A stretch of 40,465 nt of DNA, from contig JANBVI010000058.1 in the NCBI GenBank assembly GCA_024239075.1, forward strand, positions 1 to 40,465, given 5' to 3'. The first letter of the stretch is position 1. Every line of letters starts with the position of its first letter. Source of the stretch: Fischerella sp. CENA71 (lineage in GTDB: Bacteria; Cyanobacteriota; Cyanobacteriia; Cyanobacteriales; Nostocaceae). This document shows positions 23,114-30,624 of the stretch, piece by piece. The notes under the pieces are model-generated. The model did no database searches and was not told where the DNA came from. It saw nothing but the letters and a program-made list of their open reading frames with translations. Position numbers and translations under genes: made by a program.

Positions 23114-24055
23114 TTAATAAGTCACGGGTGTTGGGAATTCAGTCAACAGAGGTAAGAATTTTCTCATTAAGCCAATTGTAACTGCTGGTAGTTCTAATTG
23201 TGGTGTCAATCCGACATCTTCTAACTCTTGGAAAAATTTAATTGCTTGCGGATTCATTTGAGCCAAACGATACCCAATTTCTGGGCTAGTAAATTGTGAT
23301 TTTTGACCCCAAATAATCGCGGTAGGAACTGTTAATTGTTGAATGTAGAGTGAGAGATCAAAACTCAAATCACCGCGTACAAAAGATAAAGCGGCGTATT
23401 CAGCATTTGGTTGCTTGGCTGATTCTAAATAAGCTTGGACAATTTCCTCATATATTCGGTTAGGACGAGCAAATTGTCGCTGTTCGAGAAAGCTACGAAT
23501 ACCATTTTCCGTTGCTACTCCAGTACTGTAAATGATTCTGTCAATCACAGGAACACTAACGAGTTGAGCAAAGAAAGTGCGGGAGTAATCTTGTCCAAAG
23601 TCAGAAATTCCAGAAGGAATAGTCACAATTAAAGACTTAAATAGTTCTGGGTGAGCGATCGCAACTCGAATAGTAAACGCTGCTGTCAAAGATGAAGCAA
23701 TCACTCTGACTGGGCCAGTACAAGTCTGTTGCAAAAACTCCCGAATCGTCATCAAGTAGTCTTCTATTGTGTAATTTCGTGCGGGATGCTCAGATCGACC
23801 CCAACCGATTAAGTCTGGTGCCAAAATGCGATACTCACTAGCAAATGCTGGATAAACTTTTGACCACTCATATGCAGAAGAACCTCCACCAAATCCGTGC
23901 AAAAATACTAGAGTCTCTAATTCTTCAGTAGCAACTTTGTTCTCTTGCCAAGGTAGACCAGCAGCAGTATAGTAAACCATCCTGCCTAACGAAGTAGTCA
24001 CAGAACTTTGTTCAAATCCTAATGGTATAAACATAGATTTTTGGTCAATGGTCAT
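23114..24055 (-). CDS. Alpha/beta-hydrolase-fold protein lacking canonical catalytic residues
   Basis: A 313-aa alpha/beta-hydrolase fold: LVFLHGFGGGSSAYEW (49-64, oxyanion HG), RILAPDLIGWGRSEHP (76-91), RVIASSLTAAFTIRVA (117-132, nucleophile elbow), IIWGQKSQF (247-255) and VGLTPQLELP (281-290). The elbow is A-S-S122-L-T rather than G-x-S-x-G; the strand-7 acid, normally GxxD, reads GQKSQ; and the catalytic His of the usual GHxPxxE motif is L283. The fold is intact, so it is probably a non-hydrolytic or divergent member conserved in cyanobacteria. The first ATG (24055) is in a TGGTCATT repeat; the next Met at 24034 (MFIPLGF) is an alternative start. Confidence 0.75.
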   Translation of the reverse strand: MTIDQKSMFIPLGFEQSSVTTSLGRMVYYTAAGLPWQENKVATEELETLVFLHGFGGGSSAYEWSKVYPAFASEYRILAPDLIGWGRSEHPARNYTIEDYLMTIREFLQQTCTGPVRVIASSLTAAFTIRVAIAHPELFKSLIVTIPSGISDFGQDYSRTFFAQLVSVPVIDRIIYSTGVATENGIRSFLEQRQFARPNRIYEEIVQAYLESAKQPNAEYAALSFVRGDLSFDLSLYIQQLTVPTAIIWGQKSQFTSPEIGYRLAQMNPQAIKFFQELEDVGLTPQLELPAVTIGLMRKFLPLLTEFPTPVTY

Positions 24056-24072
24056 TTGTCATTTGTCATTTG
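24046..24072. repeat. TGGTCATT/TGTCATT heptamer-type repeat at the hydrolase start
   Basis: GGTCAATGGTCATTTGTCATTTGTCATT covers the annotated start codon of the hydrolase-like gene and resembles repeats at 9726-9746 and 30540-30618. Confidence 0.5.
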
Positions 24073-24107
24073 GTGTTTATTCTCTCCCTTCCCTTGTCTC
24101 CCCTCTC

Positions 24108-24152
24108 TTCCCACACTTCCCACACTTCCCACACTTCCCACACTTCCCACAC
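24108..24152. repeat. TTCCCACAC x 5 tandem repeat
   Basis: Five perfect 9-bp units without spacers, in a pyrimidine-rich stretch. A variable-number tandem repeat. Confidence 0.8.
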
Positions 24153-24467
24153 TCCAACTCTCACACTCTCGCATTCTCCCTACATACCTCCAAAGACAGA
24201 TTAAATCCTGGTTTTCCTGAGCGATGCTTCTGGTGAAGTAGATGTAAAAGTACTGACTATGTTGTAAAGTTTCAGTAATTTTTTTTTCTAAGTTTTAAGT
24301 TTTTTGGCTTGTAAATCCCATAAATCCAATATTTTTACTAGTAACAGCGATCGCTGGCAAAGAAAACTCTCAGCTTTTGTTTATGGTAATCTATTCAGAA
24401 ACAATACTGGTGATTTTGAGCGTCAGTAATACTCGTAGGCAAGATCACCAATAACTAATAGTTCTCA

Positions 24468-24481
24468 CACAAAATTTTGTG
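24468..24481. promoter_or_regulatory. 14-bp perfect palindrome upstream of the orphan gene
   Basis: CACAAAATTTTGTG, centred about 84 bp before ATG 24559. A candidate dimer-binding site or hairpin; no partner is known. Confidence 0.3.
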
Positions 24482-24558
24482 CATTTTGAGAATATGTTTT
24501 TTCGTGCCTGATAGTTAGTAATCTGATGATTTTATAGAAAATACTGAGGTAGGGTGTC

Positions 24559-25131
24559 ATGTTCAAGCGAACTTATCTTCAATCTGATCAACAGCCAAAG
24601 TTTGAAGATCAAAAGTTAATGCTTGATAATTTTGATATTCAAGATATTCATAGTCAAATGCATAGAGTAGTTGACACTGAAAAGGTGGCTAGACCTAAGT
24701 CGATTGAGTTAAATATAGAAGACTTAAAATGCTTTGAAGTAGTGAAGCATCAGTATCAAAAATTGGGTGTAGTTTTTGACAATTGTATCGCCATACAGCC
24801 TTCAAACCCTGCTTTTGCGACTAATTCTGGTTCGATGGTACTGATGGGAGCGCCGAAAAGCGGATATTTAGAGGCTACTTTTTTGCAACCAGTCCAATTG
24901 GTTAGTGCTTTGGTAACAAGTTCACAGCGTTTGGCGCTTTCTGCATATAATTGCGATCGCCAACTTTTAACTCAAACAATATTACCAGGGGCTAATCTCG
25001 CTAATTCCGATTCTGCACTTCCTCCCAATACCCGCTTATCTGTGAAGGCTGATGAAATTTACAGTATCACTTTCTGTGCTTTTGATGGTCAATTTACCAT
25101 TGATGGCTTTAGTTTCTGTATTTCAGGCTAA
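24559..25131 (+). CDS. Conserved-looking cyanobacterial protein of unknown function (190 aa)
   Basis: No signal peptide or membrane helix. Residues 1-45 are polar and probably flexible (MFKRTYLQSDQQPKFEDQKL). From ~50 a compact beta-rich domain follows: IELNIEDLKCFEVVKHQYQK, LGVVFDNCIAIQPSNPAF, GSMVLMGAPKSGYLEATFLQ, LALSAYNCDRQLL, ADEIYSITFCAFDGQFTIDG, FSFCISG. Alternating strands with a terminal FDGQFTIDGFSF strand suggest a jelly-roll, carbohydrate- or ligand-binding-like fold. I do not know a function. It is divergent from the hydrolase-like gene and ends 134 bp before the convergent RHH-Mop gene. Confidence 0.6.
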   Translation: MFKRTYLQSDQQPKFEDQKLMLDNFDIQDIHSQMHRVVDTEKVARPKSIELNIEDLKCFEVVKHQYQKLGVVFDNCIAIQPSNPAFATNSGSMVLMGAPKSGYLEATFLQPVQLVSALVTSSQRLALSAYNCDRQLLTQTILPGANLANSDSALPPNTRLSVKADEIYSITFCAFDGQFTIDGFSFCISG

Positions 25132-25265
25132 GATACACAAGAATTGTTACTTGGATATAGATAAGCGATCGCTAAATAAATCTTACCCTATTTCATAAGT
25201 AATAATACTTAATTTTTTCCAAGATTCATAATTAAAACAAGAGTTTCTAATTATACCTCTAACCT

Positions 25266-25712
25266 TTATTCTTTGGCAATAACTATGTCTGTAGATTTAA
25301 TTACAGCATAGGCCTCTTCTCCCACCATTAGTTCTAATTCTTCGCTAGAAACTTTGGTAATAACGGAAGTTAGCTGGACTTTATGAACAATCTCTAGTGT
25401 AACTTCACTATTGACAGGCCCGTTCACGATTTTTGTGACAACCCCTTTCAGGACATTGCGCGAACTAACTTTTAATGGTTTCTTTTGAGTAGCAACTTCT
25501 GTTGATTGAGTACTAACATCTTCTGCTTTAGGAATGGTTGGTAATGAGACTAGGGAAACTGAAGATACTGAAGACTCTTTGTTGAGACTACGTACAAATT
25601 CCCGCAAAACCTCTGTCTTTGTGCGCTGAGATTGCTGACAAAACTCCTCCAGCATTTTTCGCTCTTCTTCAGAGGTTTGAAATGTAATCCATCCTTGTTC
25701 TTTTCTCGGCAT
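25266..25712 (-). CDS. Ribbon-helix-helix / Mop (TOBE) fusion, putative molybdate-responsive regulator
   Basis: From ATG 25712 the protein is 148 aa. Residues 5-43 (EQGWITFQTSEEERKMLEEF, CQQSQRTKTEVLREFVRSL) have the strand-helix-helix pattern of CopG/MetJ-type DNA-binding domains. A Ser/Thr-rich linker (46-80) leads to a Mop/TOBE domain (83-146): SSRNVLKGVVTKIVNGPVNS, EVTLEIVHKVQLTSVITKVS, GEEAYAVIKSTDIVI. Known: Mop domains bind molybdate or tungstate, usually as oligomers. Inferred: a molybdate-sensing repressor analogous to ModE but built on an RHH domain. TTGGTAG repeats directly upstream could be its own operator. A frame extension to 25766 would cross those repeats and is less likely. 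Confidence 0.75.
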   Translation of the reverse strand: MPRKEQGWITFQTSEEERKMLEEFCQQSQRTKTEVLREFVRSLNKESSVSSVSLVSLPTIPKAEDVSTQSTEVATQKKPLKVSSRNVLKGVVTKIVNGPVNSEVTLEIVHKVQLTSVITKVSSEELELMVGEEAYAVIKSTDIVIAKE

Positions 25713-25717
25713 TTTTT

Positions 25718-25766
25718 TACCAAATAAGTTGGTAGTTTGTTGGCAATTTTGGTAGTATCCTACCAA
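25718..25766 (-). promoter_or_regulatory. TTGGTAG/CTACCAA repeat cluster, candidate operator of the RHH-Mop gene
   Basis: TTGGTAGT occurs at 25729-25736 and 25749-25756 (20 bp apart), the second forming an inverted pair with CTACCAA at 25760-25766; TACCAA also lies at about 25719-25724. A further CTACCAA is at 25933-25939. Short inverted and direct sites spaced about two helical turns fit RHH-protein binding. Regulation is inferred. Confidence 0.5.
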
Positions 25767-26215
25767 CCGTTAATTTTATAAAAAAATCTCTTGGCTGTTC
25801 TCCTAATGAAAGGAAAACATTTTTTTATTTTAATTTTCTCACCATTTACTAATTTCCTACAGGCAATTTGCTTGCCACAATTAACTCCCTTTACATTAGT
25901 AGCACAATAAAACACCAACTTACTTGTGTGTACTACCAATTAAGGACTAAAGTCCTCACTACAAACCATTGATTTCTAAGAATGTAGAGATGAAGAAGCA
26001 GCAGTGTACAAGAGTGAAGCTACGTGCGAAGAACGCCAAGGGTTAAGGATTGAGACTTGCGAGAACCGTTAAAGAAAAATGGGCGATCTAGAGACAAACC
26101 TTTGCTGTGGTATGTGCGGTTAGATCACCTGCGGTTGATTTTAATGGTAAAGATTGATATTTGCAGTAGTGCTTTAGCCTGACTACAAATATTTTGGGAA
26201 CAAAAGTAACAAAAA
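25767..26215. other. 449-bp spacer between nifX and the RHH-Mop gene
   Basis: Contains one AGGACT...AGTCCT repeat (25942-25967), a possible operator half-site (25933-25939) and a diverged repeat copy near 26163-26190. No gene is seen; the region 25980-26160 has no recognised RNA motif. Confidence 0.5.
25942..25967. repeat. Dispersed repeat AAGGACTAAAGTCCT...CACTACAAACC
   Basis: An AGGACT/AGTCCT hairpin followed by CACTACAAACC. Related copies: 27619-27673, and a diverged one near 26163-26190. Confidence 0.55.
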
Positions 26216-26596
26216 TTAACTTTTTTGTAGAGCTTTACGCAACCACGGTGGAGGATTGCCCTTGAGGGTTTGCACCAACTTATTTAGAATACTATCAATC
26301 TCTTCTTCTTCTGATTGTGGTCTGACTGGCATGACACCTCTTTTAATTAACTTAGCAGCAGGAATACCACCGATTGATGCTACATAAACAATTGCACAGT
26401 CAGCTAATGCTTCAAGTTTTGATGCAGTTTTATCATCACTCTCAGCATTTTTATCTTGATTAGAACTACCAGGAAACTTCAGAGTTTCTATAAACTTATA
26501 ACCAGCATCTGAGATTTCATAAACATCTGCTTCTTGCGCCCATCCAAAGTGAGCATTAACATGAACTCTATCACTGGTTGTGAAGGCTATTTTCAT
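26216..26596 (-). CDS. nifX: Nitrogenase FeMo-cofactor carrier protein NifX
   Basis: A 126-aa NifX/NafY-type domain (dinitrogenase iron-molybdenum cofactor biosynthesis). The start MKIAFTTSDRVHVNAHFGWA contains the family's HFG motif; YEISDAGYKFIETLKFPG, ADCAIVYVASIGGIPAAKLI and the C-terminus GNPPPWLRKALQ are characteristic of cyanobacterial NifX. Known: NifX binds and passes NifB-co or an FeMo-co precursor during cofactor assembly by NifEN. Odd: none of nifB, nifE, nifN or nifW lies in this window, so this copy is away from the usual nif cluster or a paralog. The nearest upstream-side partner is the RHH-Mop gene downstream in the same direction, 504 bp away. Confidence 0.88.
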   Translation of the reverse strand: MKIAFTTSDRVHVNAHFGWAQEADVYEISDAGYKFIETLKFPGSSNQDKNAESDDKTASKLEALADCAIVYVASIGGIPAAKLIKRGVMPVRPQSEEEEIDSILNKLVQTLKGNPPPWLRKALQKS

Positions 26597-26984
26597 TCTA
26601 ATGATCCTCTCCTGAAGTTAGGAGTTGTAAATTATGAAGTGAGTCAAGATTTCAAAGTTTACGCTCAATATTCCTATTGACTCTTAAAATTGACTGCATA
26701 AATCAGGTATTATCACCTATTTTATCGAGTTATTTGCAGCGTCATTTTTGCTATGTGAGGCGATCTATGTTTCACATGATCTTTATTGTTGCCAATAAAG
26801 TGCGAGCGCAACACATAATTTTTGATTCCCCTAAAGTCAGGATAGCATATCACCAACTAACTGGCGATTTAAAATGTTAAAATAAGCTGATTTTTATAAC
26901 TATCTTGATATTAAATAACCAGAGAAAATTTTAGAGATTCAAGATAGAATTTAAAGCTTAAAATTGCTGTATTTGCAGTTACAA
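26597..26984. other. 388-bp spacer upstream of nifX
   Basis: Presumed nifX promoter region, including an AGGAGAGGATC-type ribosome-binding stretch just before ATG. GAGTCAA (26641-26647) and TTGACTC (26677-26683) form a 7-bp inverted repeat. An open plus-strand frame at 26677-26880 has no start signal or coding character. Confidence 0.5.
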
Positions 26985-27524
26985 CTAATCTGATAATAGA
27001 GAATTTGTATTCAATAATTGTGTGCTAATTTCTGTGGCGTCAGCTTGATGATGTTTGTTGTTTTCAAACAAGTGAGACATCCAAGGGATAGCAATGAGAA
27101 TTATGCCTAATACTACTAAAAATACTGATATTCCTATAATTTGCTCACGAGGAATTTCTAGTACACCACGTAAAATAACCTCTCGTAACGCAGAAACAAT
27201 GGTAATTTCTACTGCTGCTACTACTGATATTCGTTGTTGTTGTAGGTAATCAATTAACAGACGAAACAACTCTACCAGAATCAAAATAAACAAGATATCA
27301 GATGTAACTTGCCGTAAATCTAAGGGATGCAAAAGAGAGAAAAACATATCTCCCAATCGGATCAGCATCACACAAAATAAACCAACACAAAGAGAAATGA
27401 CAATAAAGTCTTGAAAAATTTCTAAGTTACCTACAATTCTATCTCTCTCGAACCAATAATTTAATCCTGTAATCAGGCGTTTGGGCATGGGGTCTCCGGA
27501 CAATTTAGACTCGTCCACTTCCAT
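26985..27524 (-). CDS. PsiE-family membrane protein
   Basis: From ATG 27524 the protein is 179 aa, with four membrane segments (about 38-60, 74-93, 100-118, 128-149). Between the second and third lies the conserved ELFRLLIDYLQQQRISVVAA, and the third runs into EITIVSALREVIL, the signature of the phosphate-starvation-inducible PsiE family. Function in the family is poorly known. It follows treY by 170 bp in the same orientation; a functional link is not shown. A TTG at 27539 gives five extra residues and is less likely. Confidence 0.8.
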   Translation of the reverse strand: MEVDESKLSGDPMPKRLITGLNYWFERDRIVGNLEIFQDFIVISLCVGLFCVMLIRLGDMFFSLLHPLDLRQVTSDILFILILVELFRLLIDYLQQQRISVVAAVEITIVSALREVILRGVLEIPREQIIGISVFLVVLGIILIAIPWMSHLFENNKHHQADATEISTQLLNTNSLLSD

Positions 27525-27618
27525 GATAAGCAATTCCAAATTCTTCTCAACCGTAACTTCGCCCTAGTTGGTTGTAACACTCATATCATGTCTACTCTAA
27601 AACTTATGAAGAAAGTTC

Positions 27619-27673
27619 GTAGTAAGGACTTTAGTCCTTATTTTTTAAGTATTAAAGTGCTTACTACAAACCT
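27619..27673. repeat. Dispersed repeat GTAGTAAGGACTTTAGTCCTTA...CTACAAACC
   Basis: Two nested inverts: AAGGACTTTAGTCCTT, and GTAGTAAG at the left end with CTTACTAC at the right. It lies between treY and the psiE-like gene and could act as a terminator or processing site. Confidence 0.6.
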
Positions 27674-27694
27674 TCAAAATAAGCTTGCAGAAAT

Positions 27695-30529
27695 CTATTC
27701 TGCTTCTTGACTTTTAGCTTCTGGGGTTGATGTTTCTACATGATTAACCAGCAAAGCTACGGGGAACTTTTGCAAAATCTCTCGCACCCACAGGGTATCT
27801 TCGCCTTGCACTTTCTGTCCAGTGATGGCGTCATACCAAACTTCAGAGGAACCAGCAGGGGGAACAATGCGGGTTTCGTGCCATACTTGTTCACCCAAAG
27901 GATACTCGCCTTCTTTAACCAAGGAAGTGAGGAAACGAGGAGCGATCGCAATTATTCTTGTGTCTGCTAATTCCCTAGCAAAAGTCACAACATGGCTTTT
28001 CAAGCTACCTGCTACTGATAATTTGACATAGGTTCCCCGTTGGAATACATCTAAATATTCTCGCCGTGCTTGTAAAAGTTGATAAGTCAGGAATAGCTTC
28101 ACTCGTCCATCTTCGGGGGTTTGCAGCAACTCTGCAATTAAGCCTGACATATCTTGTGCTGCTTTGGTTTTGATATCTTGCAGATATTCTTGTCGGATTT
28201 CAAAGTCTACCGGACGACGGTTATCCGGATCTACCAGACTTAAATCCCAAAGTTCCGATCCTTGATAAAAATCAGGTAAACCCGGAGCAGTTGCTTTCAC
28301 TAACGTTTGCGAGAGAGAATTTAAAATCCCATAGTGTTGAATTTTGCGTTGGAACGGACGGAAAGCTTCCAGAAATGGGTTATTATCAGGATCTTTCAAG
28401 ACGCGATCGGCAAAATTAGTAAAAGCATTTTCATAGGCTGTATCTGGTTTAATCCATTCTGTGTGGACTTTTGCCTCACGAATTGCTTTGATAATATATT
28501 GCTGTATCCGTTCGACAAAACCTGGATACTCTTCCTCTTTATAGGGAAAAGCCCCTATTAATGATTGGTAGAAAAAGTATTCATCGTTGGGAGTTGGTAC
28601 ATCCTGTTTATTGACAGTTTCTTTGTAGGGAGCATTAATCTCACGCCATTCTTTGAGATGAATTTCCCACTCTTCGGGAATTTCAGACAGTACATTAATC
28701 CGAGCGCGCATGTCTTCGCCACGTTTGGTATCGTGGGTAGAAGTAGCATTCATGGCGTGGGGCCATTGAGAAGCACGCTGTTGATTAAAAATATGAAAAT
28801 CTTCTAGAGAAATACCAAAATGTGTGGGATGGGAACCGACTTCATTTAGGGAGATCAGGCGATTATAGACATATAAAACTGTATCTTCTACACCTTTCGC
28901 CATCAATGGCCCGGTAAATTGCTGTAAACGCATCAAGAAATGCAACCATTGTTCCTGATCTTCCGGGGAGAGGTGTTCATCAATGTCAAGAATGAGAAAC
29001 TTTTCAATAAAGTTCAATTCGTTGAGGAAGTTAGGAATATTCTTTTTAGCTTGTGTCATCACTTGCTGAATATATTCCCGATCTGCTTTGCCAGCCCCTG
29101 CACTATTAATATATGTACGATAAACAGGGAACAGTGCCAAAATCTCTACTAAAGCAGCTTTTAAGCCATACATTGTAAAGTCACTAGCATAGCGATAGCG
29201 ACCAGAAATTTGCTTGAGTAACTGAGCTAAATTATCAATATCTCCTGCTAAGTGTCTGCTAATAATTAACCTTTTGTTTTGGTCAATTAATTCCTCGCAA
29301 GAAACTTTTCTTCCCAAAAAACGTTGATAAATAGTATCAAATTCTGATGCTGTAGATTGTTGACAAAAAATGCCATTCACTTGATTGAGGAAGTCATAAC
29401 CTGTTGTGCCTTGAATCGGCCAATTGATGGGCAATTCTTCATGGGGTTCAAGGATTTTTTCGACAACTAGGTAAACTTCAGGAGCATGTTCTCGTAGTAG
29501 ATTTAAATATTGTGCTGGATCATAAAGACCATCAATATGGTCAATTCTTAAGCCGCTAATTGTCCCTTCTTCAACCAATTTCAAGATACAAGCATGAGTA
29601 GTATGAAAAACTTGTTCATCTTCGATTTTGATCGAAATGAGATCATTGACAGTAAAAAAACGTCTGTAATTTAGTTCTTCATTACCTACTTTCCAGTAAG
29701 CAAGACGGAAAAATTGTTCAGCTAGTAAGTTTTCTAAATCGTTAAAACTTTCTGGCTTTCCAGGTTCACCATTGAATGTACGAATATTTTCTTCAATAAA
29801 TTCCTGAACTTCGGGACTATCATTCCATAGTTCCCATAACATGCGTTTGATAATAAGAATTTGGTCATAGCGTTCTCTTCCTTCTTCTCCTGATGGGATA
29901 TATTTCAACATGTAGAGAACACTTAAAAGTTTCATGAAATGGGGATGATCTCTACCTAGCTTATCCCGTATACGTCCTAAATCATAGGTAAAAACTTGAG
30001 AGTAAGATTCAATACGGATAGGAAACTTCAGTGAGTAATAGTTGATAGTTAACCCGTTTTCTTCATATTGAAGTTTGAGTTCTCCACTTTCTAAACAATC
30101 CCCACAAAATTTGCCTAAAAAAGGTGCTAAAACTTTGCCTTGATTTTCTGGATAATGATGATGCCAATTAATATCAAAAAACTCTCGATATTGAGAGTCA
30201 AAACCATTTTCTAGAACATCTACAAGCATATGATTTTGACTATCAAATGCCATATGATTCGGTACAATATCTTGCACCCAGCCGATATGAAAATGCTTAA
30301 GTTCTGCAACTAATTCTAAAAACTTCTCTTTTCCGCCTAATTCAGGATTAATTTGGTTGGGGTTAACAGTGTCGTAACCGTGAGTACTACCCTTTCTGGC
30401 AGTTAAAATTGGAGATGCGTATAAATTAGATATTCCTAGTTCTGCTAAATAAGAAGCGATCGCCTTGGCTTGATCAAAACCAAAGCTAGGAGTGAACTGT
30501 ATCCGGTATGTTGCTACTGGTATTTCCAT
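27695..30529 (-). CDS. treY: Malto-oligosyltrehalose synthase TreY
   Basis: A full-length 944-aa GH13 isomerase that turns the reducing-end alpha-1,4 bond of malto-oligosaccharides into the alpha-1,1 bond of a trehalosyl end. The N-terminus MEIPVATYRIQFTPSFGFDQ, YASPILTARKGSTHGYD (37-53) and DIVPNHMAF (87-95) are TreY hallmarks. Catalytic residues by family pattern: D330 (SGLRIDHIDGL), E357 (VVEKIL) and the Asp in STHDTKRGED (~595). Its product is the substrate of TreZ, encoded just upstream, with 95 bp of heptamer-type repeats between. Cytoplasmic. Confidence 0.93.
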   Translation of the reverse strand: MEIPVATYRIQFTPSFGFDQAKAIASYLAELGISNLYASPILTARKGSTHGYDTVNPNQINPELGGKEKFLELVAELKHFHIGWVQDIVPNHMAFDSQNHMLVDVLENGFDSQYREFFDINWHHHYPENQGKVLAPFLGKFCGDCLESGELKLQYEENGLTINYYSLKFPIRIESYSQVFTYDLGRIRDKLGRDHPHFMKLLSVLYMLKYIPSGEEGRERYDQILIIKRMLWELWNDSPEVQEFIEENIRTFNGEPGKPESFNDLENLLAEQFFRLAYWKVGNEELNYRRFFTVNDLISIKIEDEQVFHTTHACILKLVEEGTISGLRIDHIDGLYDPAQYLNLLREHAPEVYLVVEKILEPHEELPINWPIQGTTGYDFLNQVNGIFCQQSTASEFDTIYQRFLGRKVSCEELIDQNKRLIISRHLAGDIDNLAQLLKQISGRYRYASDFTMYGLKAALVEILALFPVYRTYINSAGAGKADREYIQQVMTQAKKNIPNFLNELNFIEKFLILDIDEHLSPEDQEQWLHFLMRLQQFTGPLMAKGVEDTVLYVYNRLISLNEVGSHPTHFGISLEDFHIFNQQRASQWPHAMNATSTHDTKRGEDMRARINVLSEIPEEWEIHLKEWREINAPYKETVNKQDVPTPNDEYFFYQSLIGAFPYKEEEYPGFVERIQQYIIKAIREAKVHTEWIKPDTAYENAFTNFADRVLKDPDNNPFLEAFRPFQRKIQHYGILNSLSQTLVKATAPGLPDFYQGSELWDLSLVDPDNRRPVDFEIRQEYLQDIKTKAAQDMSGLIAELLQTPEDGRVKLFLTYQLLQARREYLDVFQRGTYVKLSVAGSLKSHVVTFARELADTRIIAIAPRFLTSLVKEGEYPLGEQVWHETRIVPPAGSSEVWYDAITGQKVQGEDTLWVREILQKFPVALLVNHVETSTPEAKSQEAE

Positions 30530-30539
30530 GATTAGTTAT

Positions 30540-30618
30540 TAGTCACTGGTTATTGGTCATTGGTCATTAGTCATTAGCCATTGATCATTAGAATTACCAA
30601 TGACAAATGACTAATGAC
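30540..30618. repeat. Heptamer-type repeats between treZ and treY
   Basis: Runs of TTAGTCA/TTGGTCA followed by inverted AATGACTAATGAC fill the spacer; the two orientations could pair. Same class as 9726-9746 and 24046-24072. Confidence 0.6.
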
Positions 30619-30624
30619 AAAAGA

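Larger units (their letters stand above)
24056..24558. other. 503-bp spacer between divergent genes
   Basis: Holds the heptamer repeat, a 5-copy 9-bp tandem (24108-24152), a T-run near 24282 and a 14-bp palindrome CACAAAATTTTGTG (24468-24481) 78 bp upstream of the plus-strand gene. No gene seen. Confidence 0.6.

Noticed and set aside
24108-24152. Five regular repeats, considered as a CRISPR array
   Set aside because: Units are 9 bp and directly abutting with no spacers; no cas gene is nearby. It is a simple tandem repeat.
26677-26880. 67-aa open frame upstream of nifX
   Set aside because: No start signal, biased composition and position in the presumed promoter region argue against a gene.
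27740-27970. Plus-strand open frames inside treY (and similar ones in treZ, glgX, treS, SNF2)
   Set aside because: They are shadows of well-recognised minus-strand enzymes.
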